Shown: positions 22,641-33,720, numbered from the stretch's first letter. The stretch is 64,000 nt of DNA from Pollenia angustigena (GCA_930367215.1 OV884059.1:21104945-21168944), one strand, 5' to 3'. The notes: generated by a model from the letters alone, not told the origin. Numbers and translations: made by a program.

Positions 22641-23532
22641 AACCATTTGCATTTTTTTGCAAATATCTAAAAGGACCTATCATAGTGAGATAGTGCAAAA
22701 AAACATATGAAGAAATGTGCCTTCCTTTTTTCGCGAGCGTTCAAAAAGGTTCGGCACCGATCGCGATGAAGTTTTAGCTTATAATTTTTTTCAGTTTTAC
22801 AGGAAATCCATAATTCTAACGTCGAAAGCCATGCTGGTCTTTGCATTTCGTGTTTTTTTTTATGAAATGGCTTTTCCTTGCACTCCAAAAAAAGAAACCA
22901 AAAAAACGGTACAAGGAAAGGATACCCACCATAAAAATTTATATTACAATTTATGCGACAAAAATATAACGTAAAAATACATATATTTTTATTAATTTTA
23001 ACTTCTTAGATGTTCCCACAAATATTTTTTGGGGAAGGACTCCCACCAAAATAAATCAATAGTCAAACTAAAAAAACAAACAATTTTATGTAATGTTATT
23101 GTACGTTTTCTCCGCGTTATCTGCTTCTGGAAACTAGAGAAAGGGAAGGATTCCCATTATAAAACATATGCGTTAAAATATGTATTATTTTCATAGACAT
23201 TTTTAATTATTTTTCTTTTTTTTAATATAGCTCAGAATTAGTTAAGAAATTTCTACTTGTTTGATTATTAAAATTGGCAAATTGTGTCTTACAGTAAAAA
23301 CTGTCACATTTTTAAATTATGTAATATTATTTGATAAATATTTTCGTGTAAGTTTTTTTTCCAGATTTTATCGTGTTTTTTCCTTTTAAACCGTATTTGA
23401 TCCGTGTTTTTCGTTTTTATTTATAATAATGTCGTTTAAAAAAAGTAAAATATGTGTGCAAAAAAATGCAAATCTAATCAGACATATAACTGATCTCAAA
23501 AATAGCAAAGTTAAATTTAAAAATATTGAAAA
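22641..23532. other. Non-coding AT-rich stretch
   Basis: Two GGAAGGA(C/T)TCCCA motifs (near 23033 and 23145) and AGGAAAGGATACCCACCAT near 22915 are a loose repeat. An open frame at 23429-23605 reads into the terminal repeat of the next element and is not convincing. Confidence 0.3.
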
Positions 23533-23934
23533 TATAGAGCAATTCCATATGAAAACGATCAAAATTGGCAAATTTTTGGACGACCCCTCTCCGATTTTAA
23601 AATAAATAGTCTCAATCGATTGCCCAGCAAAAAATAATGTACCTACATATTTTTTTTTTTTATAGTGACTGGTTTAGTGGTGGTGTACACCACTGTCATG
23701 TGAAAAATTGAAGAATTCTTCATAAGGGACCTCATTGAAAGTTGTTTTAAACTACTAAAGCGATCGCAACGAGTGATAGCTCGTTGGAAAGGTATTGAAT
23801 CAGGCTTTAATTGAGAAATAAAATTTTTCTAATTTTTCTTAGAAATTTACCTTTAAATTTTCCCATGAAAATTAAATTTTCCGATTTTCCACAGAAGCTC
23901 CTAAGTTTTCCGGCAAATTTTTTTTATACCCTCC

Positions 23935-25480
23935 ACCACAATTAGTTGTGAAGAGGGTATATTCAGTTTGTCATTCCGTGTGAAACTTTTTTACTATTCA
24001 TCTCAGACCCTATAAAGTATATATATTCTGGGTCCTTGAGTAATTTTAAGTCGATTTAGCCATGTCCGTCTGTCTGTCCGTCTGTTGAAAACACGCTCAC
24101 TTTCGAAAAACTCAAAAGAAATCAACAAACTTGGTGTCAAATTGCTTGTAGTTATCCTAAGCAGTTTGGGATTGAAATTCAGCAAAATCGGTTCAATAGG
24201 ATCTGAGCTATGAATCAAAATGTGGAACCACCACCTAAAAAAAATTGATAATTTTGTTACAAAAACTAACATAAATGGTGGAAAAATGCACAGAAAGATA
24301 TAAGATTTCGCAACAATTCGTTTTATTCAACTGGAAATCACGCTGTGAAATTTCGTGAAGATCCGTCAATAATTTACCCTAGGCCCCATATAAGCCCTAC
24401 TCCCGGAAAACAGTATATTAAGCCTAAAACCCTAACTAACAATGCTATCATTACAAATTTTGGCAGGTCACAGTTACATAGGACTAGAAATTAAACTGTT
24501 AAGTTTCGTGAAGATCGGTCCATAATTTACCATAGGCCCCATATAAAACCTACTTCCGGAAAACAACTTAGTACGCCTAAAAACGTAAAAAATAATGCTA
24601 TCATAACAAAATTTGGTACATCAAAGTTTTATAGAACTAAAAATATATCTTTGAAATTTCGTGAAGATCGGTTCATAATTTACCATAGGCCCCATATAAA
24701 CTTTACTCCCGGAAAACAACTTAGTACGCCTAAAAACGTAAAAAATAATGCTATCATAACAAAATTTGGTACATCAGAGTTTTATAGGACAAGAAATAAA
24801 ACTGTGTAATTTCGTAAAGATCGGTCCATAACTTACCCTGGGCCCCATATAAACCCTACTCCCGGAAAAGAGTTTAGTACGCCTAAAACCGTAAAAAATA
24901 AAGCTAGCGTAACAAAATTTGGTACGTCACAGTTCTTTAGGACAAGAAATAACACTGTGAAATTTCGTGACGATCGGTCCATAATTTACCTTGGGCTCCA
25001 TATAAACCCTACTACCGGAAAACAGTTTAGTACGCCTAAAACCGTAAAAAATAATGCAATCATAACAAATTTTGGCCCGTCACAGTTTTATAGGACTATA
25101 AATGATACTGTGAAATTTCGTGAAGATCGGTACATAATTTACCCTAGGCCCCATAGAAACCCTACTCCCGGAAAACAGTTCAGTACACCTAAAACCATAA
25201 TTAATAATGCTATCATAACAGAAATTGGTACGTCACAGTTTTAAAGGACTAGAAATGACGCTGTGAAATTTCGTGATGATCGGTCCATAATTTACTCTAG
25301 GCCCCATATAAACCCTTCTACCGGAAAACAGTTTGGTTGCCTTAAACCATAATTAATAACAAATCGTCACAGTTTAAGATTATAATTACATCATACAGAT
25401 ATTACTCCTTAAACATTCGAACTGTCGGTGGAGGGTATCAAAGATTCGGCACAGCCGAATATAGCACTCTAACTTGTTTT
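23935..25480 (+). mobile_element. DINE-1-like (Helitron-like/Helentron) element with minisatellite
   Basis: The 5' end TATACCCTCCACCAC...GAGGGTATA forms a hairpin. It is followed by TATAAAGTATATATATTCTG and CCATGTCCGTCTGTCTGTCC, phrases typical of fly DINE-1/INE-1 elements. The 3' end has GGTGGAGGGTATC, the hairpin ATTCGGCACAGCCGAAT and CTAACTTGTTTT. A 153-bp tandem array fills the centre. The element sits in a poly-T run of the left terminal repeat of the surrounding transposon; the uninterrupted counterpart is at about 28285-28310. It is non-autonomous. Confidence 0.75.
24345..25400. repeat. Tandem array, exactly 153-bp period, 7 copies
   Basis: The phrase CTGTGAAATTTCGTGAAGAT and its variants recur with the third base at 24345, 24498, 24651, 24804, 24957, 25110 and 25263, always 153 apart. 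Each unit also has CATAATTTACC, GGCCCCATATAAACCCTACT and CCGGAAAACAGTTTAGTACG. Because 153 is a multiple of three, an open frame can run across neighbouring units (24957-25244), but this is a by-product of periodicity. Confidence 0.9.
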
Positions 25481-25777
25481 TTTTTGGATTCCTCATAATT
25501 TTTGCTTTAAGAATCAGCAATAAAAAAATGGGCCCCGACTCCTTGTTTGGACAGGAGAAGAGCATTTAAGAGACCACCTTGTTAAAAATACATTTTAAAA
25601 ATTATTTTACAGTTAAAAATACATTTATGAAGAAAAAATTTTTCTTATTTTGCTGCTTATACTTAATTACAATATTTATTAAAAATTTCAATTGTCTTGG
25701 CATCATTATAAAATTAAAGTAACTTTAAATTTAGCACGTCGGCAGACGAAGAGTACCGCTTTACATTAATTGACATA

Positions 25778-27591
25778 TCAGAAATATTTGGTATGAAGCA
25801 ATGAAACTTTTGCGTTCATATTATTATATCTGTTTTGAATTCGTCGCTCCATGGCATCGTGTTCTTTTTGAGTGCATAAAACTGTGTTAATGCCAATTTC
25901 CTTGCTTTGAATCCACGAAAACAAATGTTGTACATTTAAGATCTGGTCAGTATATGGCCTTTGCAAACTTGCCTTAGTCGCCATGCGTTTTAGAGTTCCC
26001 CCTAACGCATCGCATGGGCCCTTACCGTGGGACGTCGCGAAAAAGTGCCACTCGACCTTGCAGTTTTGTTCTTCTTCAATTATGCAAAGATTGTAAAATT
26101 TTTTTTTATTCTTGTACTGAGAAGCCGCGCCGTCTGAGAAAAACGTTACTTTGTCGATTGCATCGAATTTTGATCTTAAGAATTCAAACAGTTTCATTTG
26201 AAATAAATAAACGGACACATAATTATGAGCTAAACTCTCCGCGACAACAACAAGGCTTACGGTCTGTAGTTCGTTATCTTCATTTTGGGCTAATTTCTCC
26301 TTACTTTCCTTTAGAAATTTCGATTGCATCTCGGATATGAAATGGTGCGCCTTCAGTTCATTCAACTTGAATCCGAATTCCTCGATGAATTCCGGAATCT
26401 GCTTTACCACGGTCTCAAGGGAACATCTGCCGCTGCTAATTATCCACTATTTGAAATGCACCTCCTGAATTAACAGCTGTTAAAACTTTTCCGCCAAATA
26501 TTGCTCTAGCTCGTCAATCTTCGGACAATTGTCGCATTTGGACAGATGACAATTTTCCGTGGGGTATGTGCACAACGACTTCGACAGGAGGTCCCTATAT
26601 GTTTCAATTTCACCGTGAAATACTTTCAATTTCTTGCATGGAAAGAAAATTAATTTGATGTTTTGATGAAACATGCAAACGCAGACTGAATGCGTTCCGT
26701 GCCTGTCTAATGCCAGCACGCATTCTTTTGGTCGTAGGATGGCAAACTTAGAAAATCCCACTTTTTCTGCTGGGTATTTCTCATTGAACTGATGGTATGC
26801 TTCGGATAGATAACATAATAATAATCTGCGCTGCTTGTGTACTTTTTCTCCATCTTCACGTGTGATAACATAGTCACGTGTACCTGGGCAGGCGCGGCTG
26901 TTGTCATCATTGCAGTAAAAATCTTGAATCAATTTCACCGTTGCTTCGCTGAGGGTCCTTGAGCCAAATTTCTTGGTGGGAGTCGCCAATATGCCCTTCT
27001 GTCGAACTAATTCTTTGCTTCTATTCGCGATGTAAAAAGATGTTTGAAACTGTTCAGAAATCTTGCGTATAGACCATGATTGAGGCAGCACAGATAAAAT
27101 GAGATATTTCTCCGGAAAAGTGGTCGCTAAATTGAATTTTCTTTTCAACTGCTCAATCATTTGTTTGCCGTCATCAACGTCATCTGCTTGACTGCATTCG
27201 CGATTGCACTCATAACCTTGCCTTTTTTCTCTTTCCTGTATGTTTCACTTCGCAACTTTCTTTTTCTAATAGGCGTTTCACCTAAAGTGGTAATAGCCTC
27301 ATTCAAAGGACTCAAAGACATATTGACCATCGGAATGTCTGCCTCACTATCAGATGAAACATTTTGTTCACTTGTCATTTCACTCTCGGATTGTGGCTGC
27401 ATTTGTTTCAATGCATTTGCTTGTTGAGACAAATCGATTTTACACTTGGGGCAAATGAATTCTGCTTCTTCACCGTATTGTATATTTAATTCATTCATGT
27501 ATCGCTTCGAAACACCAGTTAATTTTAATACTTTTATCTTTTTCGAACGATGTCCACTCTTGTTAAACGGATTGCAGCAAAATTTATTCAT
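25778..27591 (-). pseudogene. Transposase-like gene, frameshifted, unassigned superfamily
   Basis: Read from 27591 downward, three pieces cover about 580 residues. The first (27157-27591) has a CCNPF start and CPKC cysteines that could bind zinc. The second (26480-27160) carries SRACPGTRDYV, GFSKFAILRP, DRHGTHSVCVCMFHQN and a CHLSKCDNCPKIDEL cysteine cluster. The third (25778-26410) has VTFFSDGAASQYKNKKKFYN, EWHFFATSHGKGPCDALGG and a C-terminal tail. The acidic residues in SDGAASQYKN and CDALGG look like RNase H-fold transposase positions. As I remember, similar proteins recur in insect and cnidarian genomes as unnamed transposon products; that is memory, not a search. A frameshift near 27160 and a break at 26410-26480 inactivate it. 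Its position between the terminal repeats makes it the element's own transposase. Confidence 0.7.
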
Positions 27592-28689
27592 TTCACTTTA
27601 AATTGTCTTTACAGCTTCACTCTTTACTTTACAAAAAAACAACACTTTAACACTTTCACGTTTAGTATTCAACTGAAATTTGACTCAGAGTGTGTGAAGT
27701 ATTTATATTTATTTTTTGGTAAAAAATAGGTAAAAACAATAAGCGATATTTGCTTTTCTTTAATAGGAAAATTTGCGTGAACAACTGGTCATAAAATGTT
27801 TTTTAAAGAGGGACTTAATTGGTTACTGCCAATAAGCCGACCACAGGTCATAAAATGTTTTGCAAATTTTTTAAATTACCAGGTAATAAATATTTCGCCA
27901 TATTTATGGAAAATCCGTGTTTTATGACTTGTTTCTGCACGTGTCATTTTAGGCGAAATATTTATTACCTGGTAATTTAAAAAATTTACTAAACATTTTA
28001 TGACCTGTAGCCTCAGTCGGGTTTGGTGTGCCATTACATGCCACTGCTGCTATTATCCATGGATTTATGGCCGATCTTGTGAAGGCAGGCAGACCATATT
28101 CACTACACACTCAACTTGGGGCACTTAAAAAAAAAATTGATTTTTTCTTCATAAATGTATTTTTAACTGTAAAATAATTTTTAAAATGTATTTTTAACAA
28201 GGTGGTCTCTTAAATGCTCTTCTCCTGTCCAAACAAGGAGTCGGGGCCCATTTTTTTTATTGCTGAATCTTAAAGCAAAAATTATGAGGAATCAAAAAAA
28301 AAAAAAAATTAGCCGGAAAATTTAGGAGCTTCTGTGGAAAATCGGAAAATTTAATTTTCATGGGAAAATTTAAAGGTAAATTTCTAAGAAAAATTAGGAA
28401 AATTTTATTTTTCAATTAAAGCCTGATTCAATACCTTTCCAACGAGCTATCACTCGTTGCGATCGCTTTAGTAGTTTTTTAAAACAACTTTCAATGAGGT
28501 CCCTTATGAAGAATTCTTCAATTTTTCACATGACAGTGGTGTACACCACCACTAAACCAGTCACTATAAAAAAAAAAAAAATATGTAGGTACATTATTTT
28601 TTGCTGGGCAATCGATTGAGACTATTTATTTTAAAATCGGAGAGAGGTCGTCCAAAAGGTGATCGCTTTCATATGGAATTGCTCTATAG

Positions 28690-29421
28690 AAAAACCATTC
28701 AGCGAATGGAACAAAATGCCGAAAAAAATATATTGTTGGCCGATTTTATGGCCTAGCAAAAATAGAAAAGTGCAAAACTAAAAGATGTAAACTTATTTCA
28801 AAAGAGCTGATGGATTTGTGGAGTAAAATGAATGTCCCAAAAATATATTTTAAATCGGTAGTACGGAAAGTAAAAGCGTTAATGCTTAAGTATAAAAAAA
28901 TGGTAAAACGTCCTAAAGAAAATAATAATTTTGAAACAATCTTTGATATCACCAGTAAAAATGATAATATGAAGGTAGATTCAGATTCGGTTTCAGACAT
29001 TATGTCCGATTCAGTGTCAATATTCGATGAAGATCAAGAGTCCATTGATACCGACTACGATACTGACTACAAGCATGTTACGAGACAACCGTATGTATCA
29101 CCTTTAATTCCAGTGGTTAATTTGGTAACGGAAGTTAACGTAAGTACTAAAAAAGCTTCCAAAATTTGCAAACAGTTGGCGGATTCGGGTATTCATATTC
29201 CAACACCATCGCAACCCGCTATTTATAAAGCAGTGATTAAACAGGCAGAACAAAAGCTACAAGAATACAAAAGTACTCTAAAAAATAAAAATAAATTCGA
29301 TGGGAAAATGATTCCAAATTACCGAACTGAATTAAAACCAATTTGTGAATTTATTTGTGGAGCATGGTATGACGTTTGGTTTTCGGGCCATTTTTATGAT
29401 AAAAAAAACTTTGAAATTTAA
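28690..29421 (+). pseudogene. Transposon-related hypothetical protein fragment
   Basis: The frame is open from before the ATG at 28810 (upstream codons from about 28756 read LAKIEKCKTKRCKLISKEL) to the stop at 29419, about 203 residues from the ATG. An acidic Ser/Asp stretch (DSDSVSDIMSDSVSIFDEDQ) is followed by STKKASKICKQLADSGIHIP, TPSQPAIYKAVIKQAE and DGKMIPNYRTE. This pattern resembles a family repeated in insect and cnidarian genomes and probably encoded by a DNA transposon, but I cannot name it. After the stop, another frame continues (HWKHLITLTSVFFDTGL), suggesting a frameshift. It starts directly at the right end of the transposon at 23533-28688, so its 5' part may have been displaced. 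Confidence 0.5.
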
Positions 29422-29529
29422 AGTCAGTCATTGGAAACATTTAATAACGCTCACATCTGTTTTCTTCGACACTGGGTTAAGGAGCCATCAAGAATTTTTA
29501 AACAGCAGCGCAGCAATATATGTATAAGT

Positions 29530-29979
29530 TATTTAATTAAGCTTGTTTTAATTTCTTTAATTTTTAATAAAAATTAAAAAAAAAAAAAAATGTTTGGTGT
29601 TTTAGAAATTCCATTCGGTGCCGAAGGTTTTTGGACCGAAATGACCCCTGATATCGGTTTTTAATATCAGTATAACATTGCCCATACCGTAATGATAGGT
29701 TCTTATTTTGGTTATACCCCTAATATAGATAAACAAACAGGGTTAACAAAACAAAAAGAAAAATAATGATTTATTCCTTTAAAAAGTAAAAATTTTATAA
29801 AAGATAAATTTAATTTTTAGAATAAAAATACTATTTACAGCAAATATCTTGTTAGTTGTACTACGTTCAGTTACAGATATAACAATAAGATTTTCTTCAA
29901 ATTTGGAAACATCAGGTATTTAAAAAAAGTTAATTAATTAATTTTAAAATTTTTTTTGTAATAAGTTTGTGGTCTATTA
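29530..29979. other. Non-coding AT-rich stretch with poly(A)
   Basis: A run of A at about 29575-29590 is followed by GGTGCCGAAGGTTTTTGGAC. No gene was recognised; the A run could be the tail of the fragment before it. Confidence 0.3.
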
Positions 29980-30419
29980 AAATATTTGCTTTTTTTAAAC
30001 CGATATTTCGTCTCGCCTTTGTGTGACTTCTTCAGAAAAAATTAACGATTTAAAATTTTTTAAATAATTTTGGAAAAAAAAATTATAAAAAAATTTCAAA
30101 CATTTTAACACGTTCGCCACTCAGCAGTATTTTGCATTTCTGTCCAAACTCAGGAACAAAAAGAAATGTGTCGCATATATGTGACATGAGTTTTGCAAAA
30201 CACTTTCCTCACAGAAACTGTGTGTGACATATTTGTGACATACTTCAAAGTCACTTATAAGTGACATGAGTTTTAGGTTAAATTGGTGTCACATATATGA
30301 GTCAATACATATTTAAAATTTTTTGTAATAAAACACAAATTGATAATAATTTGTTGGCATTTAATATTTATTTATTTTTTATTTGTATAGTATATGTACA
30401 TACGTATTTATTTAAGAAC

Positions 30420-32455
30420 TGTGCCAATTTTTGAAGCAAGGATATGGGCATAATCCAATTACCTCACCATCTTTGTCCCTGCAGACTACACATATATACT
30501 TTATTGCTGTCCTCTTTTTATTTTTAGTGCACTCTCGGCAGCACTCTTGTGTTTTTTACATCTGGAAAATGAAGAGTATAAGGTGTGCTGGGAACTATTT
30601 CATTTTATGTTCGATGTGTTAAAGTTTTAGCTAAATATGCTTTTATAACATATTCTCTGAATGACAGAAACGTTATAGGACTATCAACATTTAGTTAATT
30701 ATAGCTCCAGCAGGTATTTCAAAGTGATATGTCGATCATATGGAAAAATAATTTCATATACCAGCGAATTGATCGCCTGGGGCAGGCATAGTACGACACC
30801 ATTTGATCAGACCGATCGATCGATACCTGACATATTTTTGTTAAAGTCATCAATCATTCTCGGTTTCTGTTGTTCTATTTACCTTTTGGAATACGCATAA
30901 CGATGTCAGAATTATGCTGCGTCCAAATCATTAGTTCATCTCTTTGATATTTCCATTTCTAAACTATAACCAGGTCTACAGTATTGAAATAGTTATCCAT
31001 GTACAGTTTGTGTCCTTTTTGCAAATATATATATATATATATATATATGTTCCTCTACCTCCCATTGGAGCATAGGGCGCCAAATCTCTTAGCGTTCTTA
31101 CGTTCCAGTATCCAATCGTAGTCCTTGTTCGATATGCAAAGGTCGTCAACAAGGGTTTCGGTTTTCCATTTAGAGGCTGTTTAATTAGCGATTCGTTAGC
31201 AATTTGTGATTCGGGAAAGTGGGCTGCTAACCCTCGTCCCCTAGATTGGTGATAGGGCTGCTATCTACGTGTCCAATCCCACGATGCAACCATGTTTCAG
31301 CGGTTATCGCCTACTTTCCTGAGACGTCCTTTCGACCATTCAGGATACATGGTTGTGGCGCCTTCTAACTCTGGCTAGCCTTAAAGCGGATGCTACAAAG
31401 CCATTGCCCGGGGGGTACTTGGTCTAAGACCGGAAGTAGTTAGCTGCTTGGACAGTTCAACAAAGGAATCGTCCTGGCCACTCCCAGTGAGTGGCAAATC
31501 AGAAACTTTCCACCTCTGCGAAAAGTCCCACCCCCCAAAATAATTTGCAAATAATTACCCATTAATTTCGCGACAAATAGGTATTTTTCCTGTGTAAATA
31601 ATCATATTTATTAAAAATCCATCGATCGTGCATAGTTCATCGAATTTAATTCCGTATTTATGTCTTTGTTCGAAATGTACTGACGAAACAAGTCTTGCTC
31701 TCCATAAAAAGAGAGCTTCATCCAAGGATATATTTTGAGATGGACTGTAAATTTTATTTATATTTTTTATTATATGATAAACGACATTTTCAATTTTGTG
31801 GAGGCGATTAGAATTATCACTTTATTCAGGGTTATAGAAGAACAAACAACGAAGTATATTCTCAATCTTAATGCGGCTCATAGTTTCTCCAAAACTCATT
31901 TGAAAATAAATGGGATCTTTGCTCCAAGACAATCTCATTTCAGGTTTTTTGTTAAGAGACATTAAAAGGCATAAAGCAATTACTTTTTTATTTCTTCAAC
32001 TGTAACATTTTTCCATCTGAGCAGATTAGACTTGGCCCCTAGTTTTTGATTTGAAGGTAAAATAGTAGCACGTGTATTAGTTCACAAAACTATTTTGTTT
32101 AGTAGTTAATCGTGAAATATCTGCATAAAATAATGTACTGGCTTTGCATTAGGTGGTAAATTTATTGATACTTTTTCTTCCGCTGTGAATTTAATATAAC
32201 ATTCTTCTGGCTCTACATCAATCCAATCATTTTCATTTCTTATGTTTTCATTATGATCTCCCTCTAAATAAATATTTTCTTCGAAAAAATTTCATTTCAC
32301 GGACTCTTCGGTTTCACTATCTGGAATAAAGCTACTTCCAGAGTCATCAAAATCTAAATCACTTTCATTGGAGTTTAAAATTGTTTTAAGAATTTCCTCT
32401 TTAGATAATATCTGTCAGATATAATCTTTGTTTTTCTAGTTTTTTCCATTGTTAA
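30420..32455 (-). pseudogene. piggyBac-like transposase, broken
   Basis: Read from about 32455 downward. The N-terminal region is acidic (near 32340, SGSSFIPDSETEE). A segment near 32100-31990 resembles the start of the DDE domain (TNTRATILPSNQK, RWKNVTVEEIKK). Near 31735-31640 comes SLDEALFLWRARL...HKYGIKFDELC, like the family's DE(S/A)L...GRL...(Y/W)GIK block with a catalytic-type acidic residue. After the inserted short element, 31020-30870 gives LQKGHKLYMDNYFNTVDLV, the family's G..vyMDN(F/Y) block, with stops following. The cysteine-rich C-terminal domain is at 30575-30430 (ECCREC, YICVVCRDKDG, GLCPYPCFKNWH). Multiple stops and shifts make it non-functional. piggyBac transposases cut and paste at TTAA. 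Confidence 0.8.
31027..31543 (-). mobile_element. Short RTE-like element (SINE/internally deleted LINE), 9-bp TSD
   Basis: A 517-bp block, clearly less AT-rich than its surroundings, is flanked by the direct repeat TTTGCAAAT (31018-31026 and 31544-31552). On the minus strand it begins near 31543, passes GATTTGCCACTCACTGGGAG, and near 31115 encodes RIGYWNVRTLRDLAPYAP, like the start of RTE/CFDP2-type endonucleases (RIGTWNVRTL). It stops after about 20 codons and ends in an (AT)n tail at 31027-31048. Target duplication and tail show retrotransposition. It is best read as a 5'-end-derived short element mobilised by an RTE-type LINE. It split the piggyBac-like transposase. Confidence 0.7.
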
Positions 32456-32575
32456 AGATCTAAAAATATATGCATATAATTATTACGTTAAGCATTTACA
32501 AGTAGCATAAACCTTACCTCTAACTTATTTATATCAAACTAATAACAAAAAGAATATAATAAAGTAGAACCTTTC

Positions 32576-33052
32576 CAAGGTATATTTACACAAGGTAAAC
32601 TCGTTGCTACAACAAGTACAACAAGACAAAAACAACACGCCAAATTGTTTTTGTATTTGGAACCATGGTGTCAAAAAAAACGCAACAATGTGTCTTTAAA
32701 ATAAAAACACAAATTGAAAAAAAAAACAACACGTGCAGTTCAGAATAATAAGCTGAAACAATTTTTAATACATTGTGCATTCTCAAGCATAAAAATAAAG
32801 TATTATTGCAAAAAATAATGCATTTAAATGTATTTTGTTTGCTTAGTAATCACAAGAATTAAAATTTCACAAAAATAAAATGTTTTTCACAATTTTACAC
32901 TTTTTTAATTCAAAATGGCGCGCACTAACCATAAGTATGTAAACAAACACAAGGAACCAACATAAATAACTTTTGACACTAGGGTTCCAAATGGGGTAAA
33001 CAGCTGACAAACATATGGGCCAACGAGTTTACCTTGTGTAAATATACCTTGG
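32576..33052. mobile_element. hAT-type MITE (CAAGG family), 8-bp TSD
   Basis: The ends are CAAGGTATATTTACACAAGG and its complement, continuing as TAAACTCGTTG, flanked by AACCTTTC on both sides (32568-32575 and 33053-33060). The centre is A-rich and non-coding. It inserted upstream of the piggyBac-like transposase, inside that element. Confidence 0.8.
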
Positions 33053-33403
33053 AACCTTTCTCTTTAAAACACAACTCCTTAATAAAATGATTGCACTACT
33101 AAAAAAATTGTAAAGCTAGTTTTTAGATAAATTGAGACATCGTAAAATTTCGTAGAATACCCAAACTAAAAGCTAATTTGTTAAACAACTACTCACCCTA
33201 GACACAAACCACAACACTTTTAGTTATATCACATTGTAACAGAGACTCAAACGTACAAGAAAAATACTTTCAAGAAACATTCACGAAATTAGAAGCAAAT
33301 ACATTTCAATAAAAATAGGACACTTATATGTGACATGAGTTTCTGTGAAAACTCGCCCGTCACATATATGTGACGCTGAGTGGTGAACGTGTTAAATTAT
33401 TAC

Positions 33404-33539
33404 AGCCAGGCCCACGATGTCACACGCAAACGTACGCATAGAAAATAACATTTAAAACAAAAACCATTTCTAAAATTTGTTTTTGTTTTAAATGAAATTA
33501 TCTATGCGAACGTTAACGTGTGACATCGTGGGCCTGGCT
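33404..33539. mobile_element. 136-bp hairpin MITE
   Basis: AGCCAGGCCCACGATGTCAC pairs with GTGACATCGTGGGCCTGGCT. Inner parts pair as well (AAACGTACGCATAGA with TCTATGCGAACGTT, and the TTTTGTTTTAAATG block), leaving a short loop near 33465. TTA stands near both sides. Confidence 0.75.
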
Positions 33540-33720
33540 CTTAATTTTCCCTGAAGTCACACAAAAGCGTGACGAAATTTCGGATAAAATAAAACAAATA
33601 TTTTTATAAAAAAAATTAAACCTCAAGCTTAATAAATATAAGTTTTAATAAAGGTCGAACAATAGACAATTTAATTCATTTTTAGAATGGGCTCAATTAA
33701 ATGATTGTTGTCCTGAAGAA

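Larger units (their letters stand above)
23533..28688 (-). mobile_element. DNA transposon with TIRs of about 0.55 kb and a broken transposase
   Basis: The left terminal repeat covers 23533-23934 and, after an inserted DINE-1-like element, 25481-25640. The right repeat covers about 28120-28688. Matching blocks include TATAGAGCAATTCCATATGA, GGACGACC-CTCTCCGATTTT, GGTGGTGTACACCACTGTCA and CTTGTTTGGACAGGAGAAGA, all inverted. The transposase pseudogene lies between on the minus strand. Subtracting the insert gives an element of about 3.6 kb. The exact terminal base and target duplication are unclear. Confidence 0.8.
30109..33391 (-). mobile_element. piggyBac-like element, TTAA-flanked, decayed
   Basis: Left and right ends read CACGTTCGCCACTCAGC and, inverted, GCTGAGTGGTGAACGTG. 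Each is flanked directly by TTAA (30105-30108 and 33392-33395), the target duplication diagnostic of piggyBac. The subterminal zones hold inverted TATGTGACATGAGTTT blocks. Inside is a broken transposase on the minus strand plus two younger insertions (31027-31543 and 32576-33052). Confidence 0.85.
29980..33605. mobile_element. Outer inverted-repeat element hosting a piggyBac-like insertion
   Basis: About 65 bp at each end are imperfect inverted repeats: left ATATTTCGTCTCGCCTTTGT, GTGACTTCTTCAG; right, inverted, AATTTCGTCACGCTTTTGTG, TGACTTCAGGG. The centre is replaced by the piggyBac-like element at 30109-33391 and the small MITE at 33404-33539, so the original element was only a few hundred bases. 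Confidence 0.5.

Noticed and set aside
22667..22974. Opposed frames at 22667-22888 and 22717-22974
   Set aside because: No recognisable domain, both strands open by chance, no splice partners.
23429..23572. Short + strand frame ending at the transposon's left end, as first exon of the 28690 protein
   Set aside because: The flanking TATAGAGCAATTCCATATG block is part of the inverted repeat on both sides, so the apparent join cannot be trusted.
24957..25244. Open frame of 95 codons within the 153-bp array
   Set aside because: The period is a multiple of three, so the frame simply repeats; there is no domain, and neighbouring units carry stops.
26014..27427. Plus-strand frames over the transposase pseudogene
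   Set aside because: Shadows of the minus-strand coding sequence, which carries the recognisable motifs.
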